Positions 1 to 7,593 are shown, counted from the first letter of the stretch. The stretch is DNA of 39,786 nucleotides from Cupriavidus basilensis (GCF_029335485.1 NZ_JARJLM010000075.1:1-39786), one strand, 5' to 3'. Notes: generated by a model not told the origin, from the letters alone. Program-made: numbers and translations.

Positions 1-295
1 AGTAACCAAAAGAAAACGATCCTTGCAGGAGGCTGGCGTGTCGGGCTTGGTTGCTTTGCGGATTCGTGGTGGGCGCGTCAGTTCTGCTGGAATCTGCCGG
101 TACCGGCGCCGACCACCACTACACGGCGAATGACGGTGGTCTCGTGGTACGACCCCTGAATGACGAATTCGCTTGCCCATTCGGGCATCTGCCGTTACCA
201 GTTTAGATGACCACGCGATCATGAACAGCACGGGTTTCGTCGTGGGCGCGGTGGCTCCAGCTTGAAGCGAGTACCCCAAATCCGGGGCCACCGCG
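1..295. other. Unassigned left flank of the insertion sequence
   Basis: No gene can be supported here. Short open stretches exist in several frames but none has a start, a ribosome site and recognisable protein content together. Near the right end a gapped inverted repeat is visible: GTGGCTCC at 251-258 and GGGGCCAC at 284-291. The DNA could be the edge of another mobile element or the distal part of a disrupted gene. It does not resemble the sequence on the other side of the IS, so I cannot reconstruct a continuous gene across the insertion. Confidence 0.4.
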
Positions 296-1681
296 GGGCC
301 TGTCAGAGATTTTGTGTTTAGGGCATAACATGTCGCCAAGGAGCATGTATGCCACGCAAGACGAAGACCAGCCAAGCCGCAGACCGTGAACTGCCGGCCA
401 TTCCCGAAGACCTGATCGCCCATTTCGTTAAGGGCCCCATGACAGCCGAGGCGGTTCAGAACGCCTCGATGGCGTTCAAGAAGGCCTTGATCGAGCGGGC
501 CCTAGGCGCCGAGCTAGGCCATCACCTAGGCTACCAGCCGGGCGCGGAGCGCCCGGCCGGCACGGCCAACCAGCGCAACGGCAAGAGCGCCAAGACCGTC
601 CTGACCGAGGACGGGCCGCTGCGGGTGGACATCCCGCGCGATCGTGACGGCAGCTTCGATCCGATCCTGATTCCCAAGCACGAGCGGCGCTTCACCGGCT
701 TCGACGACAAGATCATCGCCATGTACGCCCGTGGCATGACCGTGCGCGAGATCCAGGCGTTTCTGGCCGAGCAATACGGTACCGAGATCTCGCCCGAGTT
801 CATCAGTTCGGTGACCGATGCGGTCATGGACGAGGTCACCGCCTGGCAGGCCCGCCCGTTGGAGGTGATGTACCCAGTGGTGTTCTTCGACGCGCTGCGG
901 GTCAAGATGCGTGAAGACGGCGTAGTGCGCAACAAGGCCGTCTACCTAGCCTTGGGCGTGCTGCCGGACGGCACACGCGACATCCTGGGCCTGTGGATCG
1001 AGACCACCGAAGGCGCCAAGTTCTGGATGAAGGTGTTCAACGACCTGAAGACCCGCGGCACACAGGACATCCTGATTGCCGTCACAGATGGGCTCAGAGG
1101 CATGGAGCAGGCCCTGAACGCGGTGTTCCCGAACACGACGCTGCAGACCTGCATCGTCCATCTGATCCGCAACAGCCTGGAGTACGCCAGTTGGAAGGAG
1201 CGCCGGGCCGTGGCTGCCGCGCTCAAGCCCGTCTACACCGCACCCAATGTGGAGGCTGCGCTGGCCGAGCTGGCGGCCTTCGAGCAAGGAGAGTGGGGCA
1301 AGCGGTACGCACCGATCGCTGCGTCCTGGCGGCGCGCCTGGGACCAAGTGATCCCGTTCTTTATGTTCCCGCCGGCGATCCGCAAGATCATTTACACCAC
1401 AAACGCCATTGAGAGCATCAATGCGCAACTGCGCAAGATCATCAAGACGCGCGGGCACTTCCCCAGCGACGAGGCGGCAACCAAGCTGCTGTGGCTGGCC
1501 CTGCGCAACATCACCGGGAAATGGGGTAGTTCAACGCATGACTGGAAGGCTGCCATGAACCAGTTTGCAATCCTCTACGAAGAGCGCTTCACCCATCCGC
1601 ATCGTTGAGATAATGCTGGCTCACCGCTCGAATTGGCGGTGAGCCTTTACCTGCCCTGCACACAAAAAAACTGACAGGCCC
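296..1681 (+). mobile_element. IS256-family insertion sequence, apparently complete
   Basis: A single transposase gene is flanked by imperfect terminal inverted repeats of about 31 bp. The left end begins GGGCCTGTCAG at 296 and continues with a T-rich stretch and AGGGCA. The reverse complement of the right end, finishing at 1681, begins with the same GGGCCTGTCAG, then TTTTTTTGTGTG and AGGGCA. The element is 1,386 bp, normal for the family. IS256-type elements usually make 8-9 bp target duplications. The flanking 8-mers here (CCACCGCG on the left, GGATCTCC on the right) do not match, so a rearrangement after insertion, or insertion without duplication, is likely. Confidence 0.88.
349..1608 (+). 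CDS. IS256-family (Mutator-type) transposase
   Basis: This 419-residue protein has the normal length of an IS256-family DDE transposase, which cuts and joins DNA at the element's inverted repeats. The catalytic triad can be placed by motif: D181 in the segment VVFFDALRVK, D247 in AVTDGLRG, and E355 in TTNAIESINAQLRK, which is the family's signature. Between D247 and E355 lies the usual C/H pair, TCIVHLIRN. The frame is intact from the ATG at 349, which follows an AAGGAGC ribosome site, to the TGA at 1608, so the enzyme may be active. It is the only gene of the element. Confidence 0.95.
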   Translation: MPRKTKTSQAADRELPAIPEDLIAHFVKGPMTAEAVQNASMAFKKALIERALGAELGHHLGYQPGAERPAGTANQRNGKSAKTVLTEDGPLRVDIPRDRDGSFDPILIPKHERRFTGFDDKIIAMYARGMTVREIQAFLAEQYGTEISPEFISSVTDAVMDEVTAWQARPLEVMYPVVFFDALRVKMREDGVVRNKAVYLALGVLPDGTRDILGLWIETTEGAKFWMKVFNDLKTRGTQDILIAVTDGLRGMEQALNAVFPNTTLQTCIVHLIRNSLEYASWKERRAVAAALKPVYTAPNVEAALAELAAFEQGEWGKRYAPIAASWRRAWDQVIPFFMFPPAIRKIIYTTNAIESINAQLRKIIKTRGHFPSDEAATKLLWLALRNITGKWGSSTHDWKAAMNQFAILYEERFTHPHR

Positions 1682-2148
1682 GGATCTCCCCGCAGTAGGT
1701 CCTCGCCATAGAATGGCACGCGTTCCTGTCCTTCCAACAAAAGCGGCATTGCTCGCCTTCCGAGCAACAATCGCTCGACCGCATCGCCAAAACTGAATCC
1801 ACACAGGTAAACCCCATCGACAATACAGTTGATGGCGAAGATGCGACCCATCTCGTCGGCATAGAATTCTTCGTAGCCCAGCCCGCCTTCGGCAAATCCG
1901 ACCATCGTGGTTTGCAGTGTCCGCTCCCACGCCATGATCTGCTCGTCCAGCGTTTCAATCGGCTGAAACTTCAGAGCGATTCGGGCACATTCCACGCCGG
2001 CACCATCAGAACCTACAGTCAAACCATCGAATTCCCGAAGCATATCTGTGGCCGGATGATGATTGCCGTCTACGACGGCGGATGCGACTCCTGGATGCCA
2101 TCCGGCCCGAATAAACAGCGGTTCAACTGACGCAGGGAGAGCAATCAT
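1621..2148 (-). CDS. SUKH-3-like immunity protein, 3' end replaced by IS sequence
   Basis: The 175-residue product resembles the SUKH-3 group of the SMI1/KNR4 immunity superfamily. It begins with the characteristic amphipathic start ending in RAGWHPG, has a central hydrophobic stretch (LREFDGLTVG), and a C-terminal GRIFAINC...VYLCGFSFGDAVERLL segment. Such proteins usually neutralise contact-dependent or polymorphic toxins and sit beside the toxin gene; no toxin gene is visible here. The last 19 codons (1624-1681) lie inside the IS right end, so the native C-terminus has been lost or exchanged. The ATG at 2148 is preceded by a weak AGGATG site. The family call rests on motif resemblance, not a profile search. 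Confidence 0.6.
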   Translation of the reverse strand: MIALPASVEPLFIRAGWHPGVASAVVDGNHHPATDMLREFDGLTVGSDGAGVECARIALKFQPIETLDEQIMAWERTLQTTMVGFAEGGLGYEEFYADEMGRIFAINCIVDGVYLCGFSFGDAVERLLLGRRAMPLLLEGQERVPFYGEDLLRGDPGLSVFLCAGQVKAHRQFER

Positions 2149-2442
2149 CGAGTCATCCTAAATCGGCTTTCTTTCTCAGGGCCCGTACTATTGCACGCCG
2201 TCCAGCAAATCGTACAACACTGAGGGACGATCGCTTGAAGATCGCAGACGGTGTTCTGGTAGCCGATATCGGCGCTACTCAGCGTCCTATGGACACAGAC
2301 CATCGAGGTCGCGCGCGGTTACCCCACCTTGGTGTCGATGGCAAGGCTGGTAAATGACCGTTGCAAAATCGAACAGAATGTCAGGTGCCTCGGCGCTACA
2401 GTGGCTATTCCCATGCCTGTTGGCGTTTTAGGAGGTACACGA

Positions 2443-2814
2443 ATGAAGCAACATCTGGCGAAATCCTTGTTGATGGCTGGCGCGATGATCGCGTCCTACC
2501 CGTTGTTCGCGCAGCAGGCCCAGCCGATTCAGCCGACCCAGCCGATGCAATCCACTCAACCGATGCAATCCCCCCAGCCAATGCAAGCGATGCCGGCGGC
2601 AGCGCCGCCCAGCCAGGGGGCGATGCCCGCCGCGCGCGACCCCTATGCGCAAGACGCCGGCCAACCGATGCCGCAGGGTATGGCGCCTGCACCGGCCAAC
2701 CCCTCGCTGGCCCGTAGCCCCGATCCGGCGCTAGACCCTGCCAGCATGAGCCTGGCTCCCGATGCGCTGGGGACGCGCATCGGTCAACGCAATCCTTTCC
2801 TCGACGGCGCCTGA
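2443..2814 (+). CDS. Exported repeat-rich (Gln/Pro/Met) small protein
   Basis: This 123-residue protein starts at the ATG at 2443, chosen because GGAGG stands 7 bases upstream; a longer reading from 2329 has no such site. Residues 1-23 form a signal peptide (MKQHLAKSLLMAGAMIASYP then LFA, cleavage before QQ). The mature part opens with short imperfect repeats of the type QPMQS or QPTQP over residues 24-50, followed by an Ala/Pro-rich low-complexity region. No enzyme domain is visible. It is likely periplasmic or secreted. Function unknown. Confidence 0.7.
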   Translation: MKQHLAKSLLMAGAMIASYPLFAQQAQPIQPTQPMQSTQPMQSPQPMQAMPAAAPPSQGAMPAARDPYAQDAGQPMPQGMAPAPANPSLARSPDPALDPASMSLAPDALGTRIGQRNPFLDGA

Positions 2815-2905
2815 ACGCCGCCAGCGCTGCCATCGGCGCCGACGGACAGCGCTCGGCGACGAACAGCAGCGCGGCACGCCGGTCCGCTTCGAGCGGGCCA
2901 CGGAT

Positions 2906-3175
2906 CTATCTTGCGCTCGATCCAGTCCACTTTGCCCTTCCTGCCGATATTCCTGTCGCAAGGGATGGGCGAAGTCCCTTCTTGAGGCTTTGCAAAGTGA
3001 TCCCTATCGACATCGCGTTGACCTCGTAGTCGGCGGTCGGCGGATTGAGCATGATGGAGCACAGCGTAAGCCGGACGGCGTCCCACTCGCGCCAAAGCCG
3101 GTATCGGTATTGACCGCAGGTGGAGACGATGGCGCGGGACTCGCCGTCGATGGTCTGCGTGGTCAGGTGCTTCAT
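2906..3175 (-). pseudogene. N-terminal remnant of a DUF1643 protein
   Basis: The first half of this 89-residue frame matches the start of DUF1643 proteins: CGQYRYRLWREWD followed by a hydrophobic strand and IMLNPPTAD, close to the usual RYxLWRxWD...MLNPSTAD pattern. After TAD the family's expected DDPTI...FA segment is absent and the reading becomes atypical, ending far short of the family's usual length of about 150 residues or more. I take it as a frameshifted or truncated remnant. The start at 3175 is chosen because a GGAGG site lies at 3186-3190. DUF1643 has no settled function; it is frequent on accessory DNA. Confidence 0.55.
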
Positions 3176-3225
3176 GCTAGGATTTCCTCCATATGGCTCT
3201 CCGACATCCATGCAGGGAGGCGGAA

Positions 3226-3450
3226 ATGGCGATAGTCGAGGAAGACAACCAGGAAACCGAGTTTTGGGAGGCCGTGCGCATAGCGGCGGACGCTCGTTAT
3301 CAGGCCGAGCAGGCGGCGAAGATGCGGCGGACTATCGGCTGGGCCTTGGGTCTGTCGATTGCGGGCCTGTGCCTGGCGCTCGTAGCTCTCCGACGACATC
3401 AGAACACTGTGCGGCTGTTTGGCTTGGGTGACAAGAAGGCTGGTGGCTAG
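3226..3450 (+). CDS. Small single-pass membrane protein
   Basis: A 74-residue protein starting at 3226 with GGGAGG a few bases upstream; the earlier ATG at 3193 lacks a site. Residues 1-34 are charged and probably helical, and residues 36-55 (TIGWALGLSIAGLCLALVAL) are one transmembrane segment followed by RRH. The rest is a short basic tail. Arginines flank the helix on both sides, so topology is uncertain. No family is recognised. It is divergent from the DUF1643 remnant, with about 50 bp between the two starts. Confidence 0.6.
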   Translation: MAIVEEDNQETEFWEAVRIAADARYQAEQAAKMRRTIGWALGLSIAGLCLALVALRRHQNTVRLFGLGDKKAGG

Positions 3451-3498
3451 CGACTTTCTGCTCACTCCATGATCCATCCGATACGTTGAGGGGTTGCC

Positions 3499-3738
3499 AT
3501 GTCGAGCCATGTCTTCGTCGAAGAAGGGGATTACCACTGCCACTGCACGGTCTGGGAGTCGCAAGCCGGGATCTGGCAAGCATCGGTATTGTTCGAGCGG
3601 AAGATCGATCATACGAACGAGTTCATCCCTGGACTGCGGCACAAGATCAAAACTCAATTCGGTAGCAGGGAAGAGGCGATGCGCGAAGCGATTGCCTACG
3701 CAAAGGCTTGCGTCCAGAACACGCAGACAGGGCTGTAG
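3499..3738 (+). CDS. Hypothetical small soluble protein
   Basis: A 79-residue protein with a GAGGGG site upstream of the ATG at 3499. It contains an HCHCTVWES segment near residues 13-21, a hydrophobic strand (WQASVLFER), and a C-terminal helix rich in Ala/Glu (SREEAMREAIAYAKACV). The pattern of a beta-rich half followed by one helix resembles many small orphan proteins of Burkholderiaceae, but I recognise no named domain. The HCHC pair could bind metal, which is speculation. There is no signal peptide. Confidence 0.6.
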   Translation: MSSHVFVEEGDYHCHCTVWESQAGIWQASVLFERKIDHTNEFIPGLRHKIKTQFGSREEAMREAIAYAKACVQNTQTGL

Positions 3739-3826
3739 CCTCATCTCGCGCGTCACGGTGCAGCAGTCAACCTGGTAGCAGTGGTTTGGTGTCATGTCCG
3801 GAGCGAGCGAGTGTCTGGGAGATGCT

Positions 3827-4099
3827 ATGGAAAAGGCCTTCGAAGAACTACCGGCGGACGAGCAGCAGGCCTTCATCTCGGCATGCAGGAAGCATGGCCG
3901 GGTCAGCGAAGAATTCACGGTTGTCCTTGACGATGGCGGCCCGCCTGAAGCAGGTGTAAGCCACATTCCCCGTCAGGTGACCGTTGCGGCAAATCTCACG
4001 GGTGCCCGCCAGCACTACGCGGCTGAAAGCGGAACGTCCTGGACCGTCGAGTTCGAGCGAGATCTCGAGCGTGGTTTTTTCTGGGAAACCTACGACTAG
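3827..4099 (+). CDS. Hypothetical small acidic protein
   Basis: A 90-residue protein. The start at 3827 is preferred over the ATG at 3794 because GGGAG precedes it with suitable spacing. The product opens with an acidic helix (MEKAFEELPADEQQAFISAC), then a strand-rich middle, and ends with a charged segment (FERDLERGFFWETYD). No signal peptide or membrane segment is present. No family recognised. It follows the 79-residue orphan gene in the same direction after about 90 bp. Confidence 0.5.
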   Translation: MEKAFEELPADEQQAFISACRKHGRVSEEFTVVLDDGGPPEAGVSHIPRQVTVAANLTGARQHYAAESGTSWTVEFERDLERGFFWETYD

Positions 4100-4101
4100 G
4101 T

Positions 4102-4557
4102 TCACGCTGCCTGTGGCTCCTGCATACGACCTTGGTTGTTGCTGCGCGCGCATGAGACGTACCTCGCGAGCAGTTCGTCGAGCTTCTCCGCCTGGTCTTC
4201 GGCGTGTCTTGTTACATCACCTACAAGTGTGGGCACAGCCAACGCGTGCACGAAATCCTGCTTCCATAGTGCCAGACCTGTGGTGTCCAGTAGTCCCTCC
4301 AGGCGGCGGATGCTTGCCATCTCCAAACACGGCCGCCGCCGGCATCCAGACCGAGGTTGACCATTGTCTCTTCGGTCTCGTCGATCTCTTCGGCGGCCAA
4401 AATAGTCACTGACTGCGCCGCTGTTTGCGCTGCGTCGGCATACGCTGTCGCAGTCCACGCCTAGCTCGGCCGTGTCACCAGGCAGGAACTGCGCTGCGAG
4501 GCAGATGCTGTTCGCCGGGGAGGTCACGCGTGCATGTCGCTTCCTGACGAGTGGCAT
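4102..4557 (-). pseudogene. Decayed gene(s) split over frames
   Basis: Protein-like pieces lie in different minus-strand frames. One frame gives AAQFLPGDTAELGVDCDSV near 4440-4500. A second gives TILAAEEIDETEETMVNLGL near 4350-4409. The first frame resumes with RRLEGLLDTTGLALWKQDF and a helical acidic tail down to 4102. The switches of frame suggest one or two former genes damaged by indels, although a real 151-residue gene in the first frame cannot be excluded. It lies directly downstream of the SOS-box gene on the same strand and may have belonged to its operon. No family recognised. Confidence 0.35.
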
Positions 4558-4885
4558 AGCGGCGCTTACCGCGGGTGCGCAGGCGGACGGAGCGCGGGCC
4601 CAAGAATTGGATCGAGTCAGCCAGCGAGAAGCTTAGCCACGCGCCGCGGTGATTGAGCTCAAGGCGATCGATCCGCCAGGGCAACGCCATGATCGCCGCT
4701 GCATCGATGCCGGCCAGCACCAGCATGGCGCCAGCGGCTTGCGCGGCTGCCTCTGCCTCGGGGTTCCATGTGTCCACCGTCAGCAGCGGGTCGTCCACGG
4801 TGATCCTTTGGCAAGGGAAGGGCACGGCGACCGCGTCGGCAGCGCGGCGGTACAGGAAGACGGTGTCGGGATCGCAGGTGAACAT
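4475..4885 (-). CDS. Hypothetical protein downstream of two SOS boxes
   Basis: A 136-residue frame starting at 4885, with a modest GAAGAG site. The first 105 residues look coding: a MFTCDPDTVFLYRR start, a helical Ala-rich centre (AEAAAQAAGAMLVLAGIDAA), and strands WRIDRLELNHRG and LSFSL. The last 30 residues are Arg/Pro-rich and may be read after a frameshift. Two LexA-type boxes lie upstream, at 4905-4920 and 4962-4977, so the gene was or is under SOS control. I recognise no family. Adjacent decayed frames suggest the cluster is degrading. Confidence 0.45.
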   Translation of the reverse strand: MFTCDPDTVFLYRRAADAVAVPFPCQRITVDDPLLTVDTWNPEAEAAAQAAGAMLVLAGIDAAAIMALPWRIDRLELNHRGAWLSFSLADSIQFLGPRSVRLRTRGKRRYATRQEATCTRDLPGEQHLPRSAVPAW

Positions 4886-4904
4886 GGTGGCTCTTCGCAG
4901 GATA

Positions 4905-4977
4905 CTGTATGGATATCCAGTATAGAGCTCGCCCTAAGCGGAACGTTGATAGTTGAGTTAACTGTATGGATATACAG
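4905..4977 (-). promoter_or_regulatory. Tandem LexA (SOS) boxes
   Basis: CTGTATGGATATACAG at 4962-4977 is a perfect CTGT-N8-ACAG LexA site. CTGTATGGATATCCAG at 4905-4920 is identical except for one base in the right arm. The two share the same 8-base core and are 57 bp apart. They stand 20-92 bp upstream of the minus-strand start at 4885, where LexA would block transcription. The match to the boxes in front of this window's own lexA gene supports the call. Confidence 0.8.
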
Positions 4978-5074
4978 TGTTCCGAACAATTTGAGCGGCA
5001 ATCGACACGCGCGAGGTTGCCGCTGCTGTTGGATTGAGGGCGTGGGTGGAGATGGGGGGGGGCGACGACGACGA

Positions 5075-5103
5075 GTATTCCCGCCGTGGGAATATGGTGG
5101 GAA
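5075..5103. promoter_or_regulatory. Dyad plus 11-bp-spaced direct repeat, possible operator
   Basis: ATTCCC at 5077-5082 and GGGAAT at 5088-5093 form a hairpin or dyad with spacer GCCGT; one more T-A pair extends it. GTGGGAA then occurs twice, at 5086-5092 and 5097-5103, exactly one helical turn apart. The arrangement looks like a protein-binding site. No gene start lies immediately beside it, so its target is unknown. Confidence 0.3.
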
Positions 5104-5130
5104 CATGACGCCACTTTGTGTGGCCACAAA

Positions 5131-5161
5131 TAAAAACAGCGCCTTTGCTAAGGCGCTGTTT
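5131..5161 (-). terminator. Rho-independent terminator of tRNA-His
   Basis: AAACAGCGCCTT (5134-5145) pairs with AAGGCGCTGTTT (5150-5161) around a TGCT loop. Read on the minus strand the stem is followed by TTTTTATTT, and it lies 15 bp beyond the tRNA 3' end. Confidence 0.8.
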
Positions 5162-5176
5162 CGTAAAGCAAATTCT

Positions 5177-5252
5177 TGGGGTGGCTGATGGGACTCGAAC
5201 CCACGACGACAGGAATCACAATCCTGGACTCTACCAACTGAGCTACAGCCAC
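5177..5252 (-). tRNA. tRNA-His (anticodon GTG)
   Basis: The minus strand gives a full cloverleaf: acceptor GTGGCTG/CAGCCAC, the D-arm sequence AGCTCAGTTGGTAGAG, an anticodon loop with GTG, and the T-arm GGGTTCGAGTCCC. The discriminator base is C and CCA is encoded (5177-5179). A G stands immediately before the acceptor stem at 5253, which supplies the extra 5' G (G-1) that histidyl-tRNA needs. The 3' end faces the accessory region 1-5170. Confidence 0.97.
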
Positions 5253-5429
5253 CGTACTGGCTGTTCAACTGAGTGCCGAACAGCGAAGAACAAGATCATA
5301 CAATACCAAATGGCAGATGGCTAGTACTCTGCACAAAAAATTTCCTTGAGCGGTCCTGCTCGAGTCCAAAGGGCTCTAGATCAATCAAGGCGCTACCCAG
5401 ATCAGATGCAAACACTTCACGGCGAGTCC

Positions 5430-5600
5430 CTATATGGAGAGCTTCGTCGATTCCTCCAGTTCGAGCATGCGGCAGATGGCGGCCATGCTGCCGACCATGG
5501 TGCGCCGCTGCGCGCCCTGGTAGATGCGTACGCCTTTGGACTGGCGGAACGGCACGGGCTTGACGGGGCGGCGGGCGGAGAGGCGGTTGGCTGGCAGCAT
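5430..5600 (-). CDS. Possible small basic protein downstream of lexA
   Basis: A 56-residue frame on the minus strand, from the ATG at 5600 (CAGGTG upstream) to the TAG at 5430. Third codon positions are almost all G or C, as in neighbouring genes. The product is basic (LSARRPVKPVPFRQSK), followed by RIYQGAQRRTMVGSMAAICR and an acidic-start tail (MLELEESTKLSI). It lies 110 bp downstream of lexA in the same direction and could be co-transcribed. No family recognised; existence not certain. Confidence 0.4.
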   Translation of the reverse strand: MLPANRLSARRPVKPVPFRQSKGVRIYQGAQRRTMVGSMAAICRMLELEESTKLSI

Positions 5601-5709
5601 GGCTACACCTGGTGGCTTGCAACAACAATTAGCGGTGCCCGCGGAGCGGGCGGCGTTGGCACAATCGGGTGTCGGCGTGACACGGGCTAGCCCGCCTCAG
5701 CCGCACGGG

Positions 5710-6366
5710 TTAGAAGGCGCTGGGGCGGATCAGGCCGACGGCGATGCCTTCCAGGGAAAACTCTTCGCGGCCCGGTTGCACGATGATGCTCGGGAAGTCC
5801 GGATTCTCGGCAATCAGCTCGATCGAGTCGCCGCGCCGATTCAGGCGCTTGACGGTGACATCGTCACCCAGCCGCGCTACGACGATCTTGCCGTTCGCGG
5901 CTTCGCTGGCCCGCTTGACCGCCAGCAGGTCGCCATCCAGGATGCCGGCGTCGCGCATGCTGAGGCCCCGTACCCGGAGCAGGTAGTCGGGTTGCACTTC
6001 GAACACCGAGGCGTCGACCTGATATTGGCGGTCGATGTGCTCGGCAGCGAGGATCGGGCTGCCTGCCGCGACTCGCCCGACCAGAGGCAGAGTCAGCTGC
6101 ATGACGCCGGCCAACGGCAGTGAAAACTGGTCGGATGCTTCGGAGTCGCTGCGCGAAACCTTGAGCCGGATGCCGCGCGAGGCGCCGGGGGTCAGTTCGA
6201 TCACCCCTTTGCGGGCCAGGGCCCGCAAATGCTCCTCGGCAGCATTCGGCGAGGAAAAGCCGAACTTGGCGGCGATTTCAGCGCGTGTGGGGGGAAAGCC
6301 GGTGTGCTGCAGGGTGCTGCGAATCAGGTCGAAAATCTGCTGCTGTCGCGGTGTCAGGGTCGCCAT
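5710..6366 (-). CDS. lexA: LexA repressor, SOS master regulator
   Basis: The 218-residue protein represses SOS genes and cleaves itself when stimulated by RecA filaments. Residues 1-65 are the winged helix-turn-helix (LTPRQQQIF start, then [23 protein letters not shown]). The self-cleavage bond is A101-G102 in VGRVAAGSP. The catalytic dyad is S136 (RGLSMRD) and K173 (VTVKRLNR), 37 residues apart as in E. coli. The gene controls itself through two boxes just upstream. It is a little longer than the E. coli protein (202 residues) because of an insert between the DNA-binding and protease domains. It is divergent from the asparaginase gene. Confidence 0.97.
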   Translation of the reverse strand: MATLTPRQQQIFDLIRSTLQHTGFPPTRAEIAAKFGFSSPNAAEEHLRALARKGVIELTPGASRGIRLKVSRSDSEASDQFSLPLAGVMQLTLPLVGRVAAGSPILAAEHIDRQYQVDASVFEVQPDYLLRVRGLSMRDAGILDGDLLAVKRASEAANGKIVVARLGDDVTVKRLNRRGDSIELIAENPDFPSIIVQPGREEFSLEGIAVGLIRPSAF

Positions 6367-6387
6367 GGTCGCCGATGATTGAAAGCA

Positions 6388-6423
6388 CTGTATGTTTAAA
6401 CAGTATGCTGTGATTTTATACAG
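6388..6423 (-). promoter_or_regulatory. Two LexA boxes of the lexA promoter
   Basis: CTGTATGTTTAAACAG at 6388-6403 and CTGTGATTTTATACAG at 6408-6423 are both perfect CTGT-N8-ACAG sites, with starts 20 bp apart. They sit 22-57 bp upstream of the lexA start, which indicates tight autoregulation. Confidence 0.92.
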
Positions 6424-6589
6424 TATCGAGTGAAGTGCAAGGGGAATTTTGGGAGTTCGCTCATCGACAGGCGTGCGGCCTGTGGGTCGTGGCCGGCGTG
6501 CGTGGATGGCGGGGAGTTACAATCCGCGACATCCGAAGTCGCTTTTGCCGCCCTCCATCAACGCTTCAGGCTCTTGAGCCTTTCCATCC

Positions 6590-7588
6590 ATGTCTCTCCT
6601 GCCTCGCGTCGTCGTGCTCGCTACCGGCGGTACCATTGCCGGTTCTTCGTCGAATCCCGCCAGCAGTGCGAAGTACCAGGCTGCCACTGTGCCGGTTACG
6701 GCGTTGCTCGATGCCGTGCCGGCGTTGGCCGCCGTGGCCCGGATCGAGGCCGAGCAGGTGGCGCAGATTGATAGCAAGGATATGTCGTTCGCGCTGTGGT
6801 CCAGGCTGGTCGAGCGCGTTGCGTTCTGGTCCGTGCAGCCCGATGTGGCCGGTATTGTGATTACGCATGGCACCGACACGCTGGAGGAGACCGCGATGCT
6901 GCTGCACCTGGCGTGCGTGGGTACGGTCCCCGTGGTGCTGACAGCCGCCATGCGGCCCTCGACTTCATTGTCGGCCGATGGCCCCCTGAACCTGCTGGAT
7001 GCGGTACGGGTGGCCGGTCATGCGGATGCGGCGGGCAAGGGGGTGTTGCTGGTGATCAACCAGGAGATCCATGCCGGACGCGACGCAGTGAAGGGGCATA
7101 CGGCAGCGGTGAATGCCTTTGCGTCGCCGCTGGCGGGGCCGGTCGGGTATGTGCAGGATGACCTGGTGCGGTTTGCACGGATCCCGCAAGGATTGCCGGC
7201 CCAGGCGCTGCCGCTGCCGTCTGTGTGGCCTCAGGTTGAAATCGTCACCAGCTACGCCGAGCCCGGACGGGTGGTGGTGGATGCCCTGGCGCGGGCTGGC
7301 GTGTCAGGCTTGGTGGTGGCGGCCGCCGGCAACGGGTCGATCCATCAGTCGCTGACTGAAGCGCTTGCCGACGCGGCAGCGGCAGGGGTGGCCGTGGTGC
7401 GTAGTTCGCGGACCGGGGCAGGGCACGTGGCGATTCCTGCTCTTCCTCGCCCATCATCGGGCATCTTCGTGTCAGCGGGGGATCTCAATCCCTACAAGGC
7501 CCGTGTGCTCCTGATGCTGGCGCTGGCCGCAACACCGGCGCTGGCAAGGGATCCGGCCGCGCTGCAGGCGGTATTCGCCGGGAACTAG
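6590..7588 (+). CDS. L-asparaginase, probably cytoplasmic
   Basis: This 332-residue enzyme hydrolyses L-asparagine to aspartate and ammonia. Two active-site threonines are recognisable: T15 in LATGGTIAG and T95 (with D96) in [11 protein letters not shown], both classic asparaginase motifs. There is no signal peptide, so a cytoplasmic location is likely, although the motif spelling is closer to the type II (AnsB) enzymes. The gene is divergent from lexA; a TACAAT -10-like element lies at 6518-6523. No Shine-Dalgarno sequence is obvious before the ATG. Confidence 0.92.
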   Translation: MSLLPRVVVLATGGTIAGSSSNPASSAKYQAATVPVTALLDAVPALAAVARIEAEQVAQIDSKDMSFALWSRLVERVAFWSVQPDVAGIVITHGTDTLEETAMLLHLACVGTVPVVLTAAMRPSTSLSADGPLNLLDAVRVAGHADAAGKGVLLVINQEIHAGRDAVKGHTAAVNAFASPLAGPVGYVQDDLVRFARIPQGLPAQALPLPSVWPQVEIVTSYAEPGRVVVDALARAGVSGLVVAAAGNGSIHQSLTEALADAAAAGVAVVRSSRTGAGHVAIPALPRPSSGIFVSAGDLNPYKARVLLMLALAATPALARDPAALQAVFAGN

Positions 7589-7593
7589 GGCGC

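Noticed and set aside
2235-2357. 40-residue frame from a TTG with GAGGGA upstream
   Set aside because: Plausible but too short and without family or composition support; the gap 2149-2442 is otherwise empty.
1-5176. Search for a repeat of the tRNA-His 3' end as a second attachment site
   Set aside because: No copy of the T-arm/acceptor sequence was seen by eye, and no integrase gene; the island edge remains inference.
5118-5324. 68-residue plus-strand frame across the tRNA
   Set aside because: It reads GTRTHDDRNHNPGLYQLSYSH, the familiar antisense translation of a tRNA, not a protein.
5637-5693. Short palindromes GCCCGC-GGA-GCGGGC and CGGGCTAGCCCG after lexA
   Set aside because: Stems of six bases without a T-run are common in GC-rich DNA; not enough for a terminator call.
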